Source of the DNA: Legionella fallonii LLAP-10
GTDB taxonomy: Bacteria; Pseudomonadota; Gammaproteobacteria; Legionellales; Legionellaceae
Length of the DNA: 64,000 nt
Direction of reading: 5' to 3'
Assembly (NCBI RefSeq): GCF_000953135.1
Contig: NZ_LN614827.1
Coordinates: forward strand, 1,579,001-1,643,000
The position numbers were made by a program, and so were the translations under genes. Under the pieces are notes generated by a model. That model ran no database searches. It saw nothing but the letters and a program-made list of their open reading frames with translations, and was not told where the DNA came from. This document shows positions 55,520 to 64,000 of the stretch, piece after piece (positions within the stretch are counted from its first letter, which is position 1; the number at the start of each line of letters is the position of its first letter).

Positions 55520-55600
55520 TGCCTCGAAAATAAACATTTTGAGAGATGAAGGCAATACCTATTCCTCTTTCATCGTTATCTAATAAATAAAGGAAACAGC

Positions 55601-56869
55601 ATGAGTTTTAATTCCCTAGGTTTAATTGAGCCTTTACTGCAATCGATCAACGAATTAGGCTACAAAGAACCCTCTCCTATTCAAACTCAAGCTATTCCAA
55701 AAGTATTATCTGGTAAAGACATCCTTGCTTCAGCACAAACAGGAACCGGTAAAACTGCAAGCTTTGTATTACCCATTTTACAAAAACTAAGTACCCAACC
55801 TCAGGCTAAAAACAATAGAACACGTGTTCTTATTCTGACGCCAACACGTGAGTTAGCCAGCCAAGTACATGAAAGTATCCTACAATATGGACGTCATCTA
55901 TCACTTCGCTCTGCAGTAGTCTTTGGTGGAGTAAAAGTTAATCCTCAAATGATGAAATTACGCTCTGGCGTTGAGCTTTTAGTTGCTACACCAGGACGTT
56001 TATTGGATTTGCACCAGCAAAACGCCATACAATTCGATCAAGTGGACACCTTGGTTTTAGATGAAGCCGATAGAATGTTGGATATGGGCTTCATCCATGA
56101 CATGAAGCGAATCATCAGTCGGTTACCAAAAAATCGACAAAATCTTATGTTCTCAGCTACCTTTACGGATGAAATTCGCCAGCTAGTAAAAACTATTTTA
56201 AATCAACCTGTAGAAATTGATGTTACCCCTAGAAACACAACGGTAGTTAAAATTAAACAAACCGTTCATCCAGTTGATAAAAGTCAAAAGGCGGCTTTAC
56301 TCAGCCATTTAATTCATAAAAATAAATGGGGACAAACTTTAGTCTTTTCAAAGACGAAGCATGGGGCCAATAAATTAGTTAAGCAATTGGCAGAAGCACA
56401 AATTCATGCTGCGGCCATCCATGGCAATAAGTCACAATCGCAGCGAACTAAAGCTTTGGCTGAGTTTAAATCAGGGGAATTACACATTTTAGTAGCTACA
56501 GATATTGCCGCACGAGGAATTGATATTGATCAATTACCCTGTGTAGTTAACTTTGATTTACCCCAAGTTGCGGAAGATTATGTCCATCGTATTGGTCGAA
56601 CCGGCCGTGCCGGCGCCTCTGGAGTTGCCATTTCTTTAGTTTGTGCAGATGAAATAAATCAACTGCAAGCCATAGAAAAGCTCATTCAACACAAATTAAA
56701 TCGTATCGAAATCGAAGATTTTGAACCCAAACACAATGTCCCCCAAACCAATATCACGGCAATACCTAAAAAACGTTTTCCTAGTAAAAAGAATACGACA
56801 GCGACATACAGTAAATCTAATAAAAAATCATTTACAAAAGATTCAAGAAAGTCCTCTTTTAAATCTTAA
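55601..56869 (+). CDS. rhlE: DEAD-box RNA helicase, RhlE-like
   Basis: 422 residues. All helicase motifs in order: [14 protein letters not shown] (Q motif), [13 protein letters not shown] (I), [11 protein letters not shown] (Ia), ATPGRLLDL (Ib), [14 protein letters not shown] (II), [13 protein letters not shown] (III), [14 protein letters not shown] (IV), [20 protein letters not shown] (V) and [13 protein letters not shown] (VI). The C-terminus is a short Lys/Ser-rich tail ([20 protein letters not shown]) as in RhlE-type helicases. It unwinds RNA duplexes, with expected roles in ribosome assembly and RNA decay. SD AAAGGAAA precedes the ATG. Confidence 0.93.
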   Translation: MSFNSLGLIEPLLQSINELGYKEPSPIQTQAIPKVLSGKDILASAQTGTGKTASFVLPILQKLSTQPQAKNNRTRVLILTPTRELASQVHESILQYGRHLSLRSAVVFGGVKVNPQMMKLRSGVELLVATPGRLLDLHQQNAIQFDQVDTLVLDEADRMLDMGFIHDMKRIISRLPKNRQNLMFSATFTDEIRQLVKTILNQPVEIDVTPRNTTVVKIKQTVHPVDKSQKAALLSHLIHKNKWGQTLVFSKTKHGANKLVKQLAEAQIHAAAIHGNKSQSQRTKALAEFKSGELHILVATDIAARGIDIDQLPCVVNFDLPQVAEDYVHRIGRTGRAGASGVAISLVCADEINQLQAIEKLIQHKLNRIEIEDFEPKHNVPQTNITAIPKKRFPSKKNTTATYSKSNKKSFTKDSRKSSFKS

Positions 56870-56935
56870 GTATCAGGTTAAAAAACGTGGTTATCCAGAG
56901 GATCTTTTTGTTTTACACGTTTTTGTGCCACAATC

Positions 56936-57007
56936 GAATTGCCGACGAAAGTCGGCATCCATCACTCTTGCAAAACTAAATGGATACCGGCTTTCGCCGG
57001 TAATTCG
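56936..57007. repeat. REP-like palindromic repeat, copy 1
   Basis: GAATTGCCGACGAAAGTCGG, a ~30-bp spacer (CATCCATCACTCTTGCAAAA CTAAATG region) and ATACCGGCTTTCGCCGGTAA TTC: two opposed hairpins, CCGACGAAAGTCGG and CCGGCTTTCGCCGG. Reverse twin of a REP-type intergenic sequence. Confidence 0.75.
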
Positions 57008-57129
57008 TCTAAAAATAGGCTTCGCTCCAAATTTGCTGTGGTGAAGAGCGTACGAGGAGGCATGGAGTCCATAATGGGATGTGCACGAATGTCACATGCG
57101 AATCGACATAACAATTTCTCGCCAAACTC

Positions 57130-57200
57130 GAATTGCCGACGAAAGTCGGCATCCATCACTCTTGCAAAACTAAATGGATACCGGCTTTCGTAGGTAATTC
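57130..57200. repeat. REP-like palindromic repeat, copy 2
   Basis: Direct repeat of 56936-57007 with only a few changes (CGTAGG for CGCCGG in the second hairpin), 194 bp further on. The 120 bp between them have no coding frame of note. Confidence 0.75.
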
Positions 57201-57249
57201 GAAAATGACCAAAGTCGACATTAAAAATAAGAAAGTTGTTTTGGTACTT

Positions 57250-57552
57250 CAATTCTTTTTTATAACAGCAGGTTAAAAGAAAGTCATTCCCCTCGATTAT
57301 GGATTTTAGCGAATAACCAAGGTGTATTCACAGAGTTATCCACAGAAAATGGGGATAAGTTACAGTGTGTATCACATTAAAGAAAACGTAATAAAACCAT
57401 ATGGGACAAAGAGGTTTATAAAAAAAAGTATACTTAACGAGATCGTAACCGTATTGAAAATAAAAGAATATCCACAGGAAAAAAAGGAATGCCTATAAAT
57501 AAGCGAATTAACATCCTAACAAAAAAATAATAAAAAAACAGTCTTGACGAGG
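57250..57552 (-). repeat. dispersed DnaA-box repeat, copy R4
   Basis: Same orientation as R3. GGTTAAAAGAAAG, GGATTTTAGCGAATAACC, GTGTATTCACAGAG, TTATCCACA at 57336-57344 facing TGGGGATAA, ATATCCACA at 57468-57476 (132 bp apart), and the AT-rich arm ending AAAACAGTCTTGAC. It separates the helicase/REP block from the PD40 gene. Confidence 0.85.
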
Positions 57553-57594
57553 TGTTTTTTTATTATTTTTTAATATAAAAATTGTTAAAGAAAT

Positions 57595-58452
57595 CTAATC
57601 TCGCGAAATACTGGGAGTTTGCACGTCATTTAATAAGAGAGTCCCCAAAGGTTTTGTTAGGAAACCACGATACAGCATTGGCTTTTTCTCTTTTGCATTT
57701 TGCTCCAGAAATATAAATTCTTTTGAGTTGATCCAAAACGGACTCCATGCAAATAAACCTTTTGAGGTAATTCGTGTGGCCTTTTCTGAATCAATATCAA
57801 AAGTCCACAGAGCAGTCGGAGGCCCATCCCAGTTTTTTCTATAAATATTCTCATCCATATCAACATCCATAATCAGCACTTTTCCATCAGCAGATGCATG
57901 GATACGAGAGGCACTACTCATACCACTGTGCGGAATAATTGATTCCAGATTCCATTTTTTTATTAGCTTACCTTCCAGATCCATCCATGAAATAGAATAA
58001 AGATCATGGCTAAAAAAAGACTTACCATCAGCCGCCCAAGCTGGACTAAATTCATTTGCAGTATTTTTTATGAGGCGATAATCACTGCCATCAGAATTAA
58101 TTAATGCCAGGTGCCAATTATTGTCTATAAAGGTATTAAATAGTAATTTCTTATTATCAGGTGACCAAACTGGATTAAAATTGTTTTTGGAGAGTATATT
58201 ATTCAATTGAGTTACTCGACCGGAGACAAGTTCTATTATTGCCAGGTAGCGATCGCCTTTGCTTACCACATTATAAGCAATATATTTTCCATCAGGTGAA
58301 ATTTCAGGTACATAACCTACCGTGATTTTTCTAGCCTTACTGCCATCCATGTTGGCAGTGTAAATAGCTCCAGAGCGTTCAAAGGCTATCAAGGGCTTCG
58401 CTTGGACAAAGACGCAATGCATTAAAGCAAGTAAGAATAAACAAACTTTCAT
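57595..58452 (-). CDS. periplasmic PD40/TolB-like beta-propeller protein
   Basis: 285 residues from ATG 58452 (GGGAG about 10 nt upstream; a TTG at 58461 is too close to it). Signal peptide MKVCLFLLALMHCVFVQA, then PD40 repeats with the usual S/D-x-D-G-K-x-I/L pattern: EISPDGKYIAYNVVSKG, NPVWSPDNKKLLFNTFIDNN, SPAWAADGKSFFSHDL and WSPFWINSKEFIFLEQ. This is the C-terminal beta-propeller of TolB-type proteins without the TolB N-terminal domain, so it is a stand-alone sensor or scaffold rather than TolB. No Tol-Pal genes nearby. Confidence 0.8.
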   Translation of the reverse strand: MKVCLFLLALMHCVFVQAKPLIAFERSGAIYTANMDGSKARKITVGYVPEISPDGKYIAYNVVSKGDRYLAIIELVSGRVTQLNNILSKNNFNPVWSPDNKKLLFNTFIDNNWHLALINSDGSDYRLIKNTANEFSPAWAADGKSFFSHDLYSISWMDLEGKLIKKWNLESIIPHSGMSSASRIHASADGKVLIMDVDMDENIYRKNWDGPPTALWTFDIDSEKATRITSKGLFAWSPFWINSKEFIFLEQNAKEKKPMLYRGFLTKPLGTLLLNDVQTPSISRD

Positions 58453-58578
58453 AGGAAGCAAATCTCCCTTAAATATAAAAGAGAAATAATTGATTTTGAC
58501 CTAACAAGACCGTGAAGGTCAAATTACTCGCAGATCCCGATCATTTTAAACTCTAATATAAGAACAATAGGATATAGA

Positions 58579-58602
58579 GTTGTCGACTTTCGCCGACAAT
58601 TC
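58579..58602. repeat. partial REP-like hairpin
   Basis: GTTGTCGACTTTCGCCGACAATTC: a single hairpin (TTGTCG-ACTTTCG-CCGACAA) related to the two REP-like repeats at 56936 and 57130. It lies in the 300-bp gap between two divergent genes, which otherwise shows no gene. Confidence 0.5.
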
Positions 58603-58759
58603 GACAATGGCCAATGATTACATATTTAACAGACCTGTTTATTATGCTATCATACCGCATAAATAAAGGAACTTTTCATAGTAAGTAGTATGACATGCCT
58701 ACCTAAATTAATGGAGTAAAAACTGATGCCCATTAACGAATAAAAACGAGTAATAATTT

Positions 58760-60913
58760 ATGTCTGTAATAAAACAATTAAATGAGCAAATAACAAAACT
58801 CAAAAGACAAACTGCAGAGATTCGTCCACAGGCAGATGCTTCTCTCATGACTACTTCTACTGCCAAACTCTATGAATTTACCGATACTTTGAGCTGTTTT
58901 GCCTATGCAACAAAAAATACGATTCAGCATATTAGCGAACATTTTCACGCAGTACACAAGCAATTAACTGAAGCAGAAAAACGAGCATTATGGAATCTTT
59001 TATTCGAGTATTGTCAATTAGTTGACAAAAGTATTGCTCATATTGAATATACTCTAGGGACTGATTATGCTATTTGCGATACGCTGAACACCTGTAAAAC
59101 AAACCTAGCGGCTATGCGTGAGTTAATTTCATCTATGGAATTTAAACCAGCTCATATTTACCGTTGCGAACAGGCTCCCATTGATGTATCAAATAGACTG
59201 TTTAATCGGTTAAATGCTACCAATAAGGAAGCAGCTAAACCCAGTTTTATCAGTAAGCTAATTACAAAACTCTGTGTGAAAGCAGTTACAACTGTCGCCG
59301 AAACTGAAGAACAAATTTCCAATAATCTTAAAAGCACCTTGCTTTCCGCGCCTAACGATATAGCCAATTATCAACTACGTGTTGATAAAAAAACTGTTGT
59401 TCAAGCAATAGAATATGTCAATCCGATTCCTACAGATCAATGGCTTATTTTCGCGGGAGGAGCTGGAGCCTCATATACAAATATGTTATCTGTAGCCAAA
59501 GAAATTGCTACTCTAAGCCACTATAATTTTTTAGTCGTTGATTATCTAGCCGAACCAGCAACCTCTTTTGCTGATCCGGTGAAAATTATTTTAGCAGGGG
59601 CACAATTTCTATTAGAGAAAAAAGGTGTTGATGCTAAAAATTTAGTTTTGATGGGACATTCGAACGGTGGCCGTACCGTCTCTCAAGCAGCTCTCGCTTT
59701 ACCTGACTGTCGTGTTGTTACTAACAATACTTACACTAGCTTAGAAGAAGTTATTGTTAATAATGTACTGCATGGCGTTGAGTTTCTCGAAAATGAAGGC
59801 ATTTCGATCAATAAATACAGTGCAGAAATTATTAACGCAGTCACTGATTTTGTTAAAAAATATCATCTTGATGAAACAATTCTTCACGCACTGCGTAAAG
59901 CACTTGAAGATACCCAGAATGATTATCATTCTGAGCATGTAAAAGCAAAAATTTCTGATCATCAATTGGCTGCTGTTTATACTGCACCAACTACTACCTA
60001 TGATAATTCAGGTCAAAAACTGCCTAAAGCAGGTGGAGATAAGCTGTTGTTTGAAGCAAGCGATGCCTTAACGCAAGCCCAACAAGCAAAACAGCAGTCT
60101 CCTGAACAACGTGCGTTTTTAAAGAAAAAAAATAGGTCTTTCAATCTCAATAACAATAAAGATGCTGAAAAAACGATGGTTACTGGTGTAAAATACAAAG
60201 ACAGCCCAGATCCAGCTCGTCACGGACATCATTTAGTCTTAAAAGGAATCACCGATCCCCTCGTGCAAAATACTCACAATGTGATTGATGCCAATTTACT
60301 CAGTACAGCTCTTACCGAATTAGAAAAACAAAAAGGCTATAAGCCTTTTACATTCCAGGAGCAATTGGAGGGTGTGTTAGAAAAATATGATCTTTCCAAT
60401 GAGATGGAGCATTTACTTCCACCTGCGGGAATAGTTATTACTCCAGAGGAGCGTTTTTTATTAATAAAAATAATGGCTCAATTAAAGAAGGATCCGAATC
60501 AAGCCGGCATGCCAACTCAGATACAACTCATGCGTCTGTTTCAAGCCAGTGATGTTGCTGCAGAAATAATCAGCTCTTATGATTCTGCGTTAGATAAAAT
60601 GGTATGGGGTAATGATCTCACTGAATATAAAAAGGGAATGAAATTTCTTACAAAATGCCTCAACACCTTAAGTGAACGCAGTATAGCTCCTGAGCCACGC
60701 CTACAAGGAGCAGGATCATATCTCAGTAAGAACTTGGCAGATACTATTTTAAAAAGACTACAAAATTATCATGCCCATCTTCCTAGCTATGGTCTAGGCT
60801 TATTTGATGATTCGAGCGAAAAACCTGCAAAACGCCATGGAATGTTACCCAAAATAACTGTTTCAGATTTGGATCTGACGAGAGCGATTCCAAGAGTTAT
60901 GGCGCGCGCATAA
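58760..60913 (+). CDS. putative alpha/beta-hydrolase, candidate effector
   Basis: 717 residues. The first ~200 are helical. Residues ~225-330 resemble an alpha/beta-hydrolase core: QWLIFAGGAGASYTNMLSVA (oxyanion-like loop), YNFLVVDYLAEP, and KNLVLMGHSNGGRTVSQAAL with nucleophile Ser301 in GHSNGG. A later ARHGHHLVLKG could provide the catalytic His. The last ~250 residues are helical with no recognised domain and end in PRVMARA. The pattern of helical N-terminus plus lipase-type GHSxG plus long orphan C-terminus recalls the SidB/Sdb family of Legionella effectors, but similarity to them is not established here. Single gene, followed by a hairpin. Confidence 0.6.
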   Translation: MSVIKQLNEQITKLKRQTAEIRPQADASLMTTSTAKLYEFTDTLSCFAYATKNTIQHISEHFHAVHKQLTEAEKRALWNLLFEYCQLVDKSIAHIEYTLGTDYAICDTLNTCKTNLAAMRELISSMEFKPAHIYRCEQAPIDVSNRLFNRLNATNKEAAKPSFISKLITKLCVKAVTTVAETEEQISNNLKSTLLSAPNDIANYQLRVDKKTVVQAIEYVNPIPTDQWLIFAGGAGASYTNMLSVAKEIATLSHYNFLVVDYLAEPATSFADPVKIILAGAQFLLEKKGVDAKNLVLMGHSNGGRTVSQAALALPDCRVVTNNTYTSLEEVIVNNVLHGVEFLENEGISINKYSAEIINAVTDFVKKYHLDETILHALRKALEDTQNDYHSEHVKAKISDHQLAAVYTAPTTTYDNSGQKLPKAGGDKLLFEASDALTQAQQAKQQSPEQRAFLKKKNRSFNLNNNKDAEKTMVTGVKYKDSPDPARHGHHLVLKGITDPLVQNTHNVIDANLLSTALTELEKQKGYKPFTFQEQLEGVLEKYDLSNEMEHLLPPAGIVITPEERFLLIKIMAQLKKDPNQAGMPTQIQLMRLFQASDVAAEIISSYDSALDKMVWGNDLTEYKKGMKFLTKCLNTLSERSIAPEPRLQGAGSYLSKNLADTILKRLQNYHAHLPSYGLGLFDDSSEKPAKRHGMLPKITVSDLDLTRAIPRVMARA

Positions 60914-60928
60914 ACGTAAAAAACACAG

Positions 60929-60950
60929 GTCGGGCAGCCAATTGCCCGAC
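60929..60950 (+). terminator. hairpin after the hydrolase gene
   Basis: GTCGGGCA, loop GCCAAT, TGCCCGAC: perfect 8-bp GC-rich stem 16 bp after the stop, followed by GTTGTTG. Probable terminator. Confidence 0.6.
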
Positions 60951-61209
60951 GTTGTTGCCCTACCATCCAGATCCATGACGATCTGTTAATTTTCTCACCT
61001 AAGATAGCTCCTCATCCCCTGTCTCTTCTAACTTGCCATTTATTTGCTCTTTATAAAAAAGTCTTGATCATTCTTGTCCGTAAACAGTTCCGACGTACAC
61101 ACTAGACCTAATGCTACGTTTTTATTGTCATTGTCTTCTGAAAATGGCAACTGCTATACTTTGTAGTTGAAATGGTGAATTGATTAATATGAAAAGGATT
61201 GCTAAGTAA

Positions 61210-63657
61210 ATGAAAATATCAAAGGAACCAATTAATTTTTCGAACGAAATCACCGATCTTTACAATAATATTGTAGATAATGCTCCAGTTGGAATTGCAA
61301 CTCTATCTATTGATGGCCATTTTATGCAGGTAAACCAAGCGTTTATAGAAATAACTGGATACGAAAGAAATGAGCTTGAAACAATAAATTATCAACAGCT
61401 TACCTATAGTGAAGATTGCGCCATCGATGGTTTCAATGTGCAACAGTTACTAGACGGTAAAGTTAAATCTTATAGATTGGAGAAACGCTATGTCCGAAAA
61501 GATAATAAGATTATTTGGGTGCAAGTGACACGCTCTATTTTGAGAAGCTCCATCACAGAAAAACCCCTTTACTTTATTGCTCAAATTGAGGATGTTACCT
61601 CTCGTAAACAGGCCGAAAAAGCGCTACAAGAAAGTGAAAATCTTTTCCGCAATGTTATAGATAATGCGCCCGTGGGTGTGGTGATCATATCACTTGATGG
61701 TCAGTTATTGAGAGTAAACCAGACTTACTGTGACATCACGGGCTATGAGAAAGAAGAGCTTGAGGATATGAATTATAAAAAGCTCACCTATGCAGAAGAT
61801 ATGACTATTGATGCTGCCAACGTACAACAACTCATGGAAGGTAAAATACATTCTTATTGCTTAGAAAAGCGTTATATTCGAAAAGATGATAAGACTATTT
61901 GGGTACAAGTAACACGCTCACTTTTGCGAGATTCTACGACAGGGATGCCGGTCTATTTTATTGCTCAGGTTGAAGATATTTCTGAGCGTAAGCAGATTGA
62001 AAAAACCTTACATCAAAGCGAAGAACTTTTTCAAAATATTGTGGATAATGCTCCGATTGGAATAGCAACTGTATCAATCGATGGCCATTTTCTCCAAGTC
62101 AACTCCGCTTTCTGTAAAATTACAGGATACAGTCAAGAAGAACTAACAAAGCTCACTTATCAAGAGCTTACTTATCCAGAAGACTTGTCCGCTAACTTTG
62201 CCAAAGTGCAGTACCTGCTAGAAGGCAAAGCCAGTTCCTACCAAATAGAAAAGCGTTATGTCCGTAAGGATGGCAAGGTTATTTGGGTACAAGTGACACG
62301 TTCTTTGTTGAGAAATCAACTAACAGGAACCCCCTTATATTTCATTGCTCAGATGGAAAACATTACCGAACGCAAAACTACTGCTGAAAAATTGCAAAAA
62401 TCGACGGAAGAAATTGCCGATCTTTATGCAAATGCGCCATGCGGCTATCACTCACTAGATGACAATGATTTTTTTACACGAATAAATAATACCGAGTTGC
62501 ATTGGTTAGGATACATGGCTGATGAAATTATCGGAAAAATGAAATTTTCTGATTTGCTAACCCCCACCTCCCGACGTATTTATCAAGAAAATACCTCGCA
62601 ATTCAAAGAACAAGGATTTATCAATGATGTAGAGATGGAGTTAACTCGCAGGGATGGTTCAACTTTTACGATATTGATGAGCGCGTCAGGAAATAAAGGG
62701 TCTGGGGGGCGTTATGTAATGAATCGAACGACAATGTTTAATATTACAGACCGAAAACGGACTGAGCGTGAGCTGCTAGAAAGTGAGGCGCGTTTCCGCA
62801 ATATTATGGACCATGCCCCAATTGGCATGGCAACCCAATCTCTTGATGGACAATTTTTGTTGGTTAACCGGGCTCTTTGTGAAATTACTGGATACAAGAA
62901 AGAAGAGCTTGAGGAACTAACCTTTCAGAAAATTACTTACCCAGACGATTTGGTTCTTGAGTTTGAAAATACCCGCAAGCTAATAGAAGGTAAGAGTAGT
63001 TCTTACCATGTTGAGAAAAGGCAAATCCGAAAAGACGGTACGATATCATGGATACAAGTTACACGCTCTATTTTGCGCGATACTACTTCAGGGGAACCCA
63101 TTTATTTTATCATACAGGTTGAAGATATTAATGAGCGCATAATAAGCAGAGAAAAGATTTATCAACTTGCTTATCACGATATACTCACCGGTCTTCCCAA
63201 TAGACAATTGCTACTAGATAGGCTTAACCAGGCAATTGCCAGCGCGAAGCATCATCATCGTTTTATGGCTCTCATGTTTGTAGATTTGGATAAGTTCAAG
63301 CATATCAACGATACCTTGGGACATGATGCTGGTGATAAACTTCTTAAAGAAATGAGTGCACGATTATGTTGTACCATACGTAGTCAAGACACTATTGCTC
63401 GTACAGGTGGTGATGAGTTTGTCATCATTTTAACTGAAATTTCATCGCCTCAGGATGCCGCTATTCTAGCAGATAAATTTCTCAAAATTGTGAAACAACC
63501 CCTATCTCTTCAAGATCAGCAATTACAAATTACCGCCAGCATAGGAATAGCAATTTATCCAAATAATGGCCTTGATGCGGCTGAACTAATGAAAAAAGCA
63601 GATATGGCAATGTACATGTCAAAAGATGCAGGCAGAGATCGATGGCATTTTTACTAA
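61210..63657 (+). CDS. five-PAS diguanylate cyclase (GGDEF)
   Basis: 815 residues, no membrane helix. Five PAS/PAC units begin near residues 20, 148, 277, 402 and 531. Units 1, 2, 3 and 5 are close copies (each with NAPxGxAxxSxDG, VNxxxxxITGY and IWVQVTRSxLR); unit 4 (CGYHSLDDNDFFTRINN) is divergent. The C-terminal GGDEF domain carries DILTGLPNRQLLLDRL, VDLDKFKHINDTLGHDAGDK and the active site RTGGDEF at 733-737, with an RSQD inhibitory site five residues upstream, so it should make c-di-GMP with product feedback. The protein is a cytosolic multi-input sensor. Its SD AAAAGGAT lies about 10 nt before the ATG. Confidence 0.92.
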   Translation: MKISKEPINFSNEITDLYNNIVDNAPVGIATLSIDGHFMQVNQAFIEITGYERNELETINYQQLTYSEDCAIDGFNVQQLLDGKVKSYRLEKRYVRKDNKIIWVQVTRSILRSSITEKPLYFIAQIEDVTSRKQAEKALQESENLFRNVIDNAPVGVVIISLDGQLLRVNQTYCDITGYEKEELEDMNYKKLTYAEDMTIDAANVQQLMEGKIHSYCLEKRYIRKDDKTIWVQVTRSLLRDSTTGMPVYFIAQVEDISERKQIEKTLHQSEELFQNIVDNAPIGIATVSIDGHFLQVNSAFCKITGYSQEELTKLTYQELTYPEDLSANFAKVQYLLEGKASSYQIEKRYVRKDGKVIWVQVTRSLLRNQLTGTPLYFIAQMENITERKTTAEKLQKSTEEIADLYANAPCGYHSLDDNDFFTRINNTELHWLGYMADEIIGKMKFSDLLTPTSRRIYQENTSQFKEQGFINDVEMELTRRDGSTFTILMSASGNKGSGGRYVMNRTTMFNITDRKRTERELLESEARFRNIMDHAPIGMATQSLDGQFLLVNRALCEITGYKKEELEELTFQKITYPDDLVLEFENTRKLIEGKSSSYHVEKRQIRKDGTISWIQVTRSILRDTTSGEPIYFIIQVEDINERIISREKIYQLAYHDILTGLPNRQLLLDRLNQAIASAKHHHRFMALMFVDLDKFKHINDTLGHDAGDKLLKEMSARLCCTIRSQDTIARTGGDEFVIILTEISSPQDAAILADKFLKIVKQPLSLQDQQLQITASIGIAIYPNNGLDAAELMKKADMAMYMSKDAGRDRWHFY

Positions 63658-64000
63658 TGGTACGATATTGAGCTTATCCGTTTTTTTACTCGGATATTTC
63701 TCAATTTCACAGACTTTTCCTGTTGTGTAGCGATAATTATTTTTGCGTTTAGAGGACAGCAATTTTCCCTTCCATTGTGACCAACGATAGGCCGCAGCAA
63801 TTTTTTAGAGTCATCGCACGCATTGAATTATCCTCCGATCTAGGTTTAGTCATTTCCGTCAGCTGTTAAGGGCGCTCCACGCGGCCAAGGAGTCCATGTA
63901 ATCTCGCCAATGGGCGATTTTTCGGCTTTCGATTTTTATTATCGAGCAAAACCGATTATTGTACTTTACGCCGGTCGCAAGGACTGTCCCGTGAACTTCG
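63658..64000. other. gene-free end of the window
   Basis: After the GGDEF gene, TTATCCGTTTTTTTACTCGG with ATATTTCTC gives a weak hairpin (ATCCG/CGGAT) that could terminate it. From about 63850 the composition turns GC-richer. No open frame with an identifiable start is visible; a gene may continue beyond the edge. Confidence 0.3.

Noticed and set aside
1-64000. tRNA, rRNA or tmRNA genes
   Set aside because: No cloverleaf with GTTCRANNC-type T-arm and no rRNA signature was noticed on either strand by eye; a covariance-model scan would be decisive.

Overview
The window looks like a chromosomal accessory region of a Legionella species. The DNA is AT-rich. It is dense with eukaryotic-type repeat proteins (SET plus ankyrin, LRR, ankyrin, J-domain), it has many Legionella-style orphan proteins with charged C-termini, and it carries a phosphotransferase that closely resembles APH(9)-Ia, the spectinomycin kinase originally described from Legionella. 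No rRNA, tRNA or CRISPR array was seen.

Layout. 1-8.3 kb: decayed small genes (truncated UPF0270, split GNAT), a J-domain membrane protein, a DUF4442 protein, a DUF1328 protein, an aldo/keto reductase, an outer-membrane barrel and a RomA/LegAS4-like SET-ankyrin protein. 8.6-15.2 kb: one 2210-residue protein with LRR-like repeats, a putative transglutaminase-like Cys-His-Asp module and two AAA-type ATPase modules. 15.2-24.3 kb: two copies of a dispersed repeat, a segment of about 3.8 kb bounded by inverted repeats (truncated PAS protein, sterol-desaturase-family enzyme, BspA-like LRR protein), an LRR protein, a polytopic membrane protein, and a protein with a perfect 15-bp tandem repeat. 24.5-31.4 kb: a thiamine operon (thiO-thiS-thiG-thiDE) behind a TPP riboswitch, and small housekeeping or orphan genes. 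31.5-38 kb: a frameshifted VOC gene and a Tn3-family transposon with 40-bp terminal repeats, a 5-bp target duplication and an ankyrin-repeat passenger gene, inserted inside another copy of the dispersed repeat. 38-44.6 kb: an ankyrin protein with a possible C58-like cysteine protease head, the APH(9)-like gene, and a 1.3-kb tandem duplication involving a D-threonine-aldolase-like gene and a small membrane protein. 45-50.4 kb: a secreted aspartic-peptidase-like protein and a two-gene FAAL / ACP-oxoamine-synthase lipid pathway. 50.5-64 kb: integrase and repressor remnants, a possible kinase-like membrane protein, a collapsed P-type ATPase, an EAL phosphodiesterase, a DEAD-box helicase, REP-like palindromes and the fourth dispersed repeat, a PD40 periplasmic protein, a GHSNG hydrolase-like protein, and a five-PAS GGDEF protein.

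Main structural findings. A repeat family of about 250-300 bp occurs four times (15.4, 16.2, 32.2/37.6 and 57.3 kb). Each copy has two DnaA-box-like nonamers in the same orientation, 130-132 bp apart, and an AT-rich arm. One copy is split by the Tn3-family transposon. Pseudogenes, frameshifts and partial duplications are common, which suggests active turnover of accessory DNA around candidate Dot/Icm effectors. All effector assignments are inference from architecture; translocation cannot be read from the sequence.
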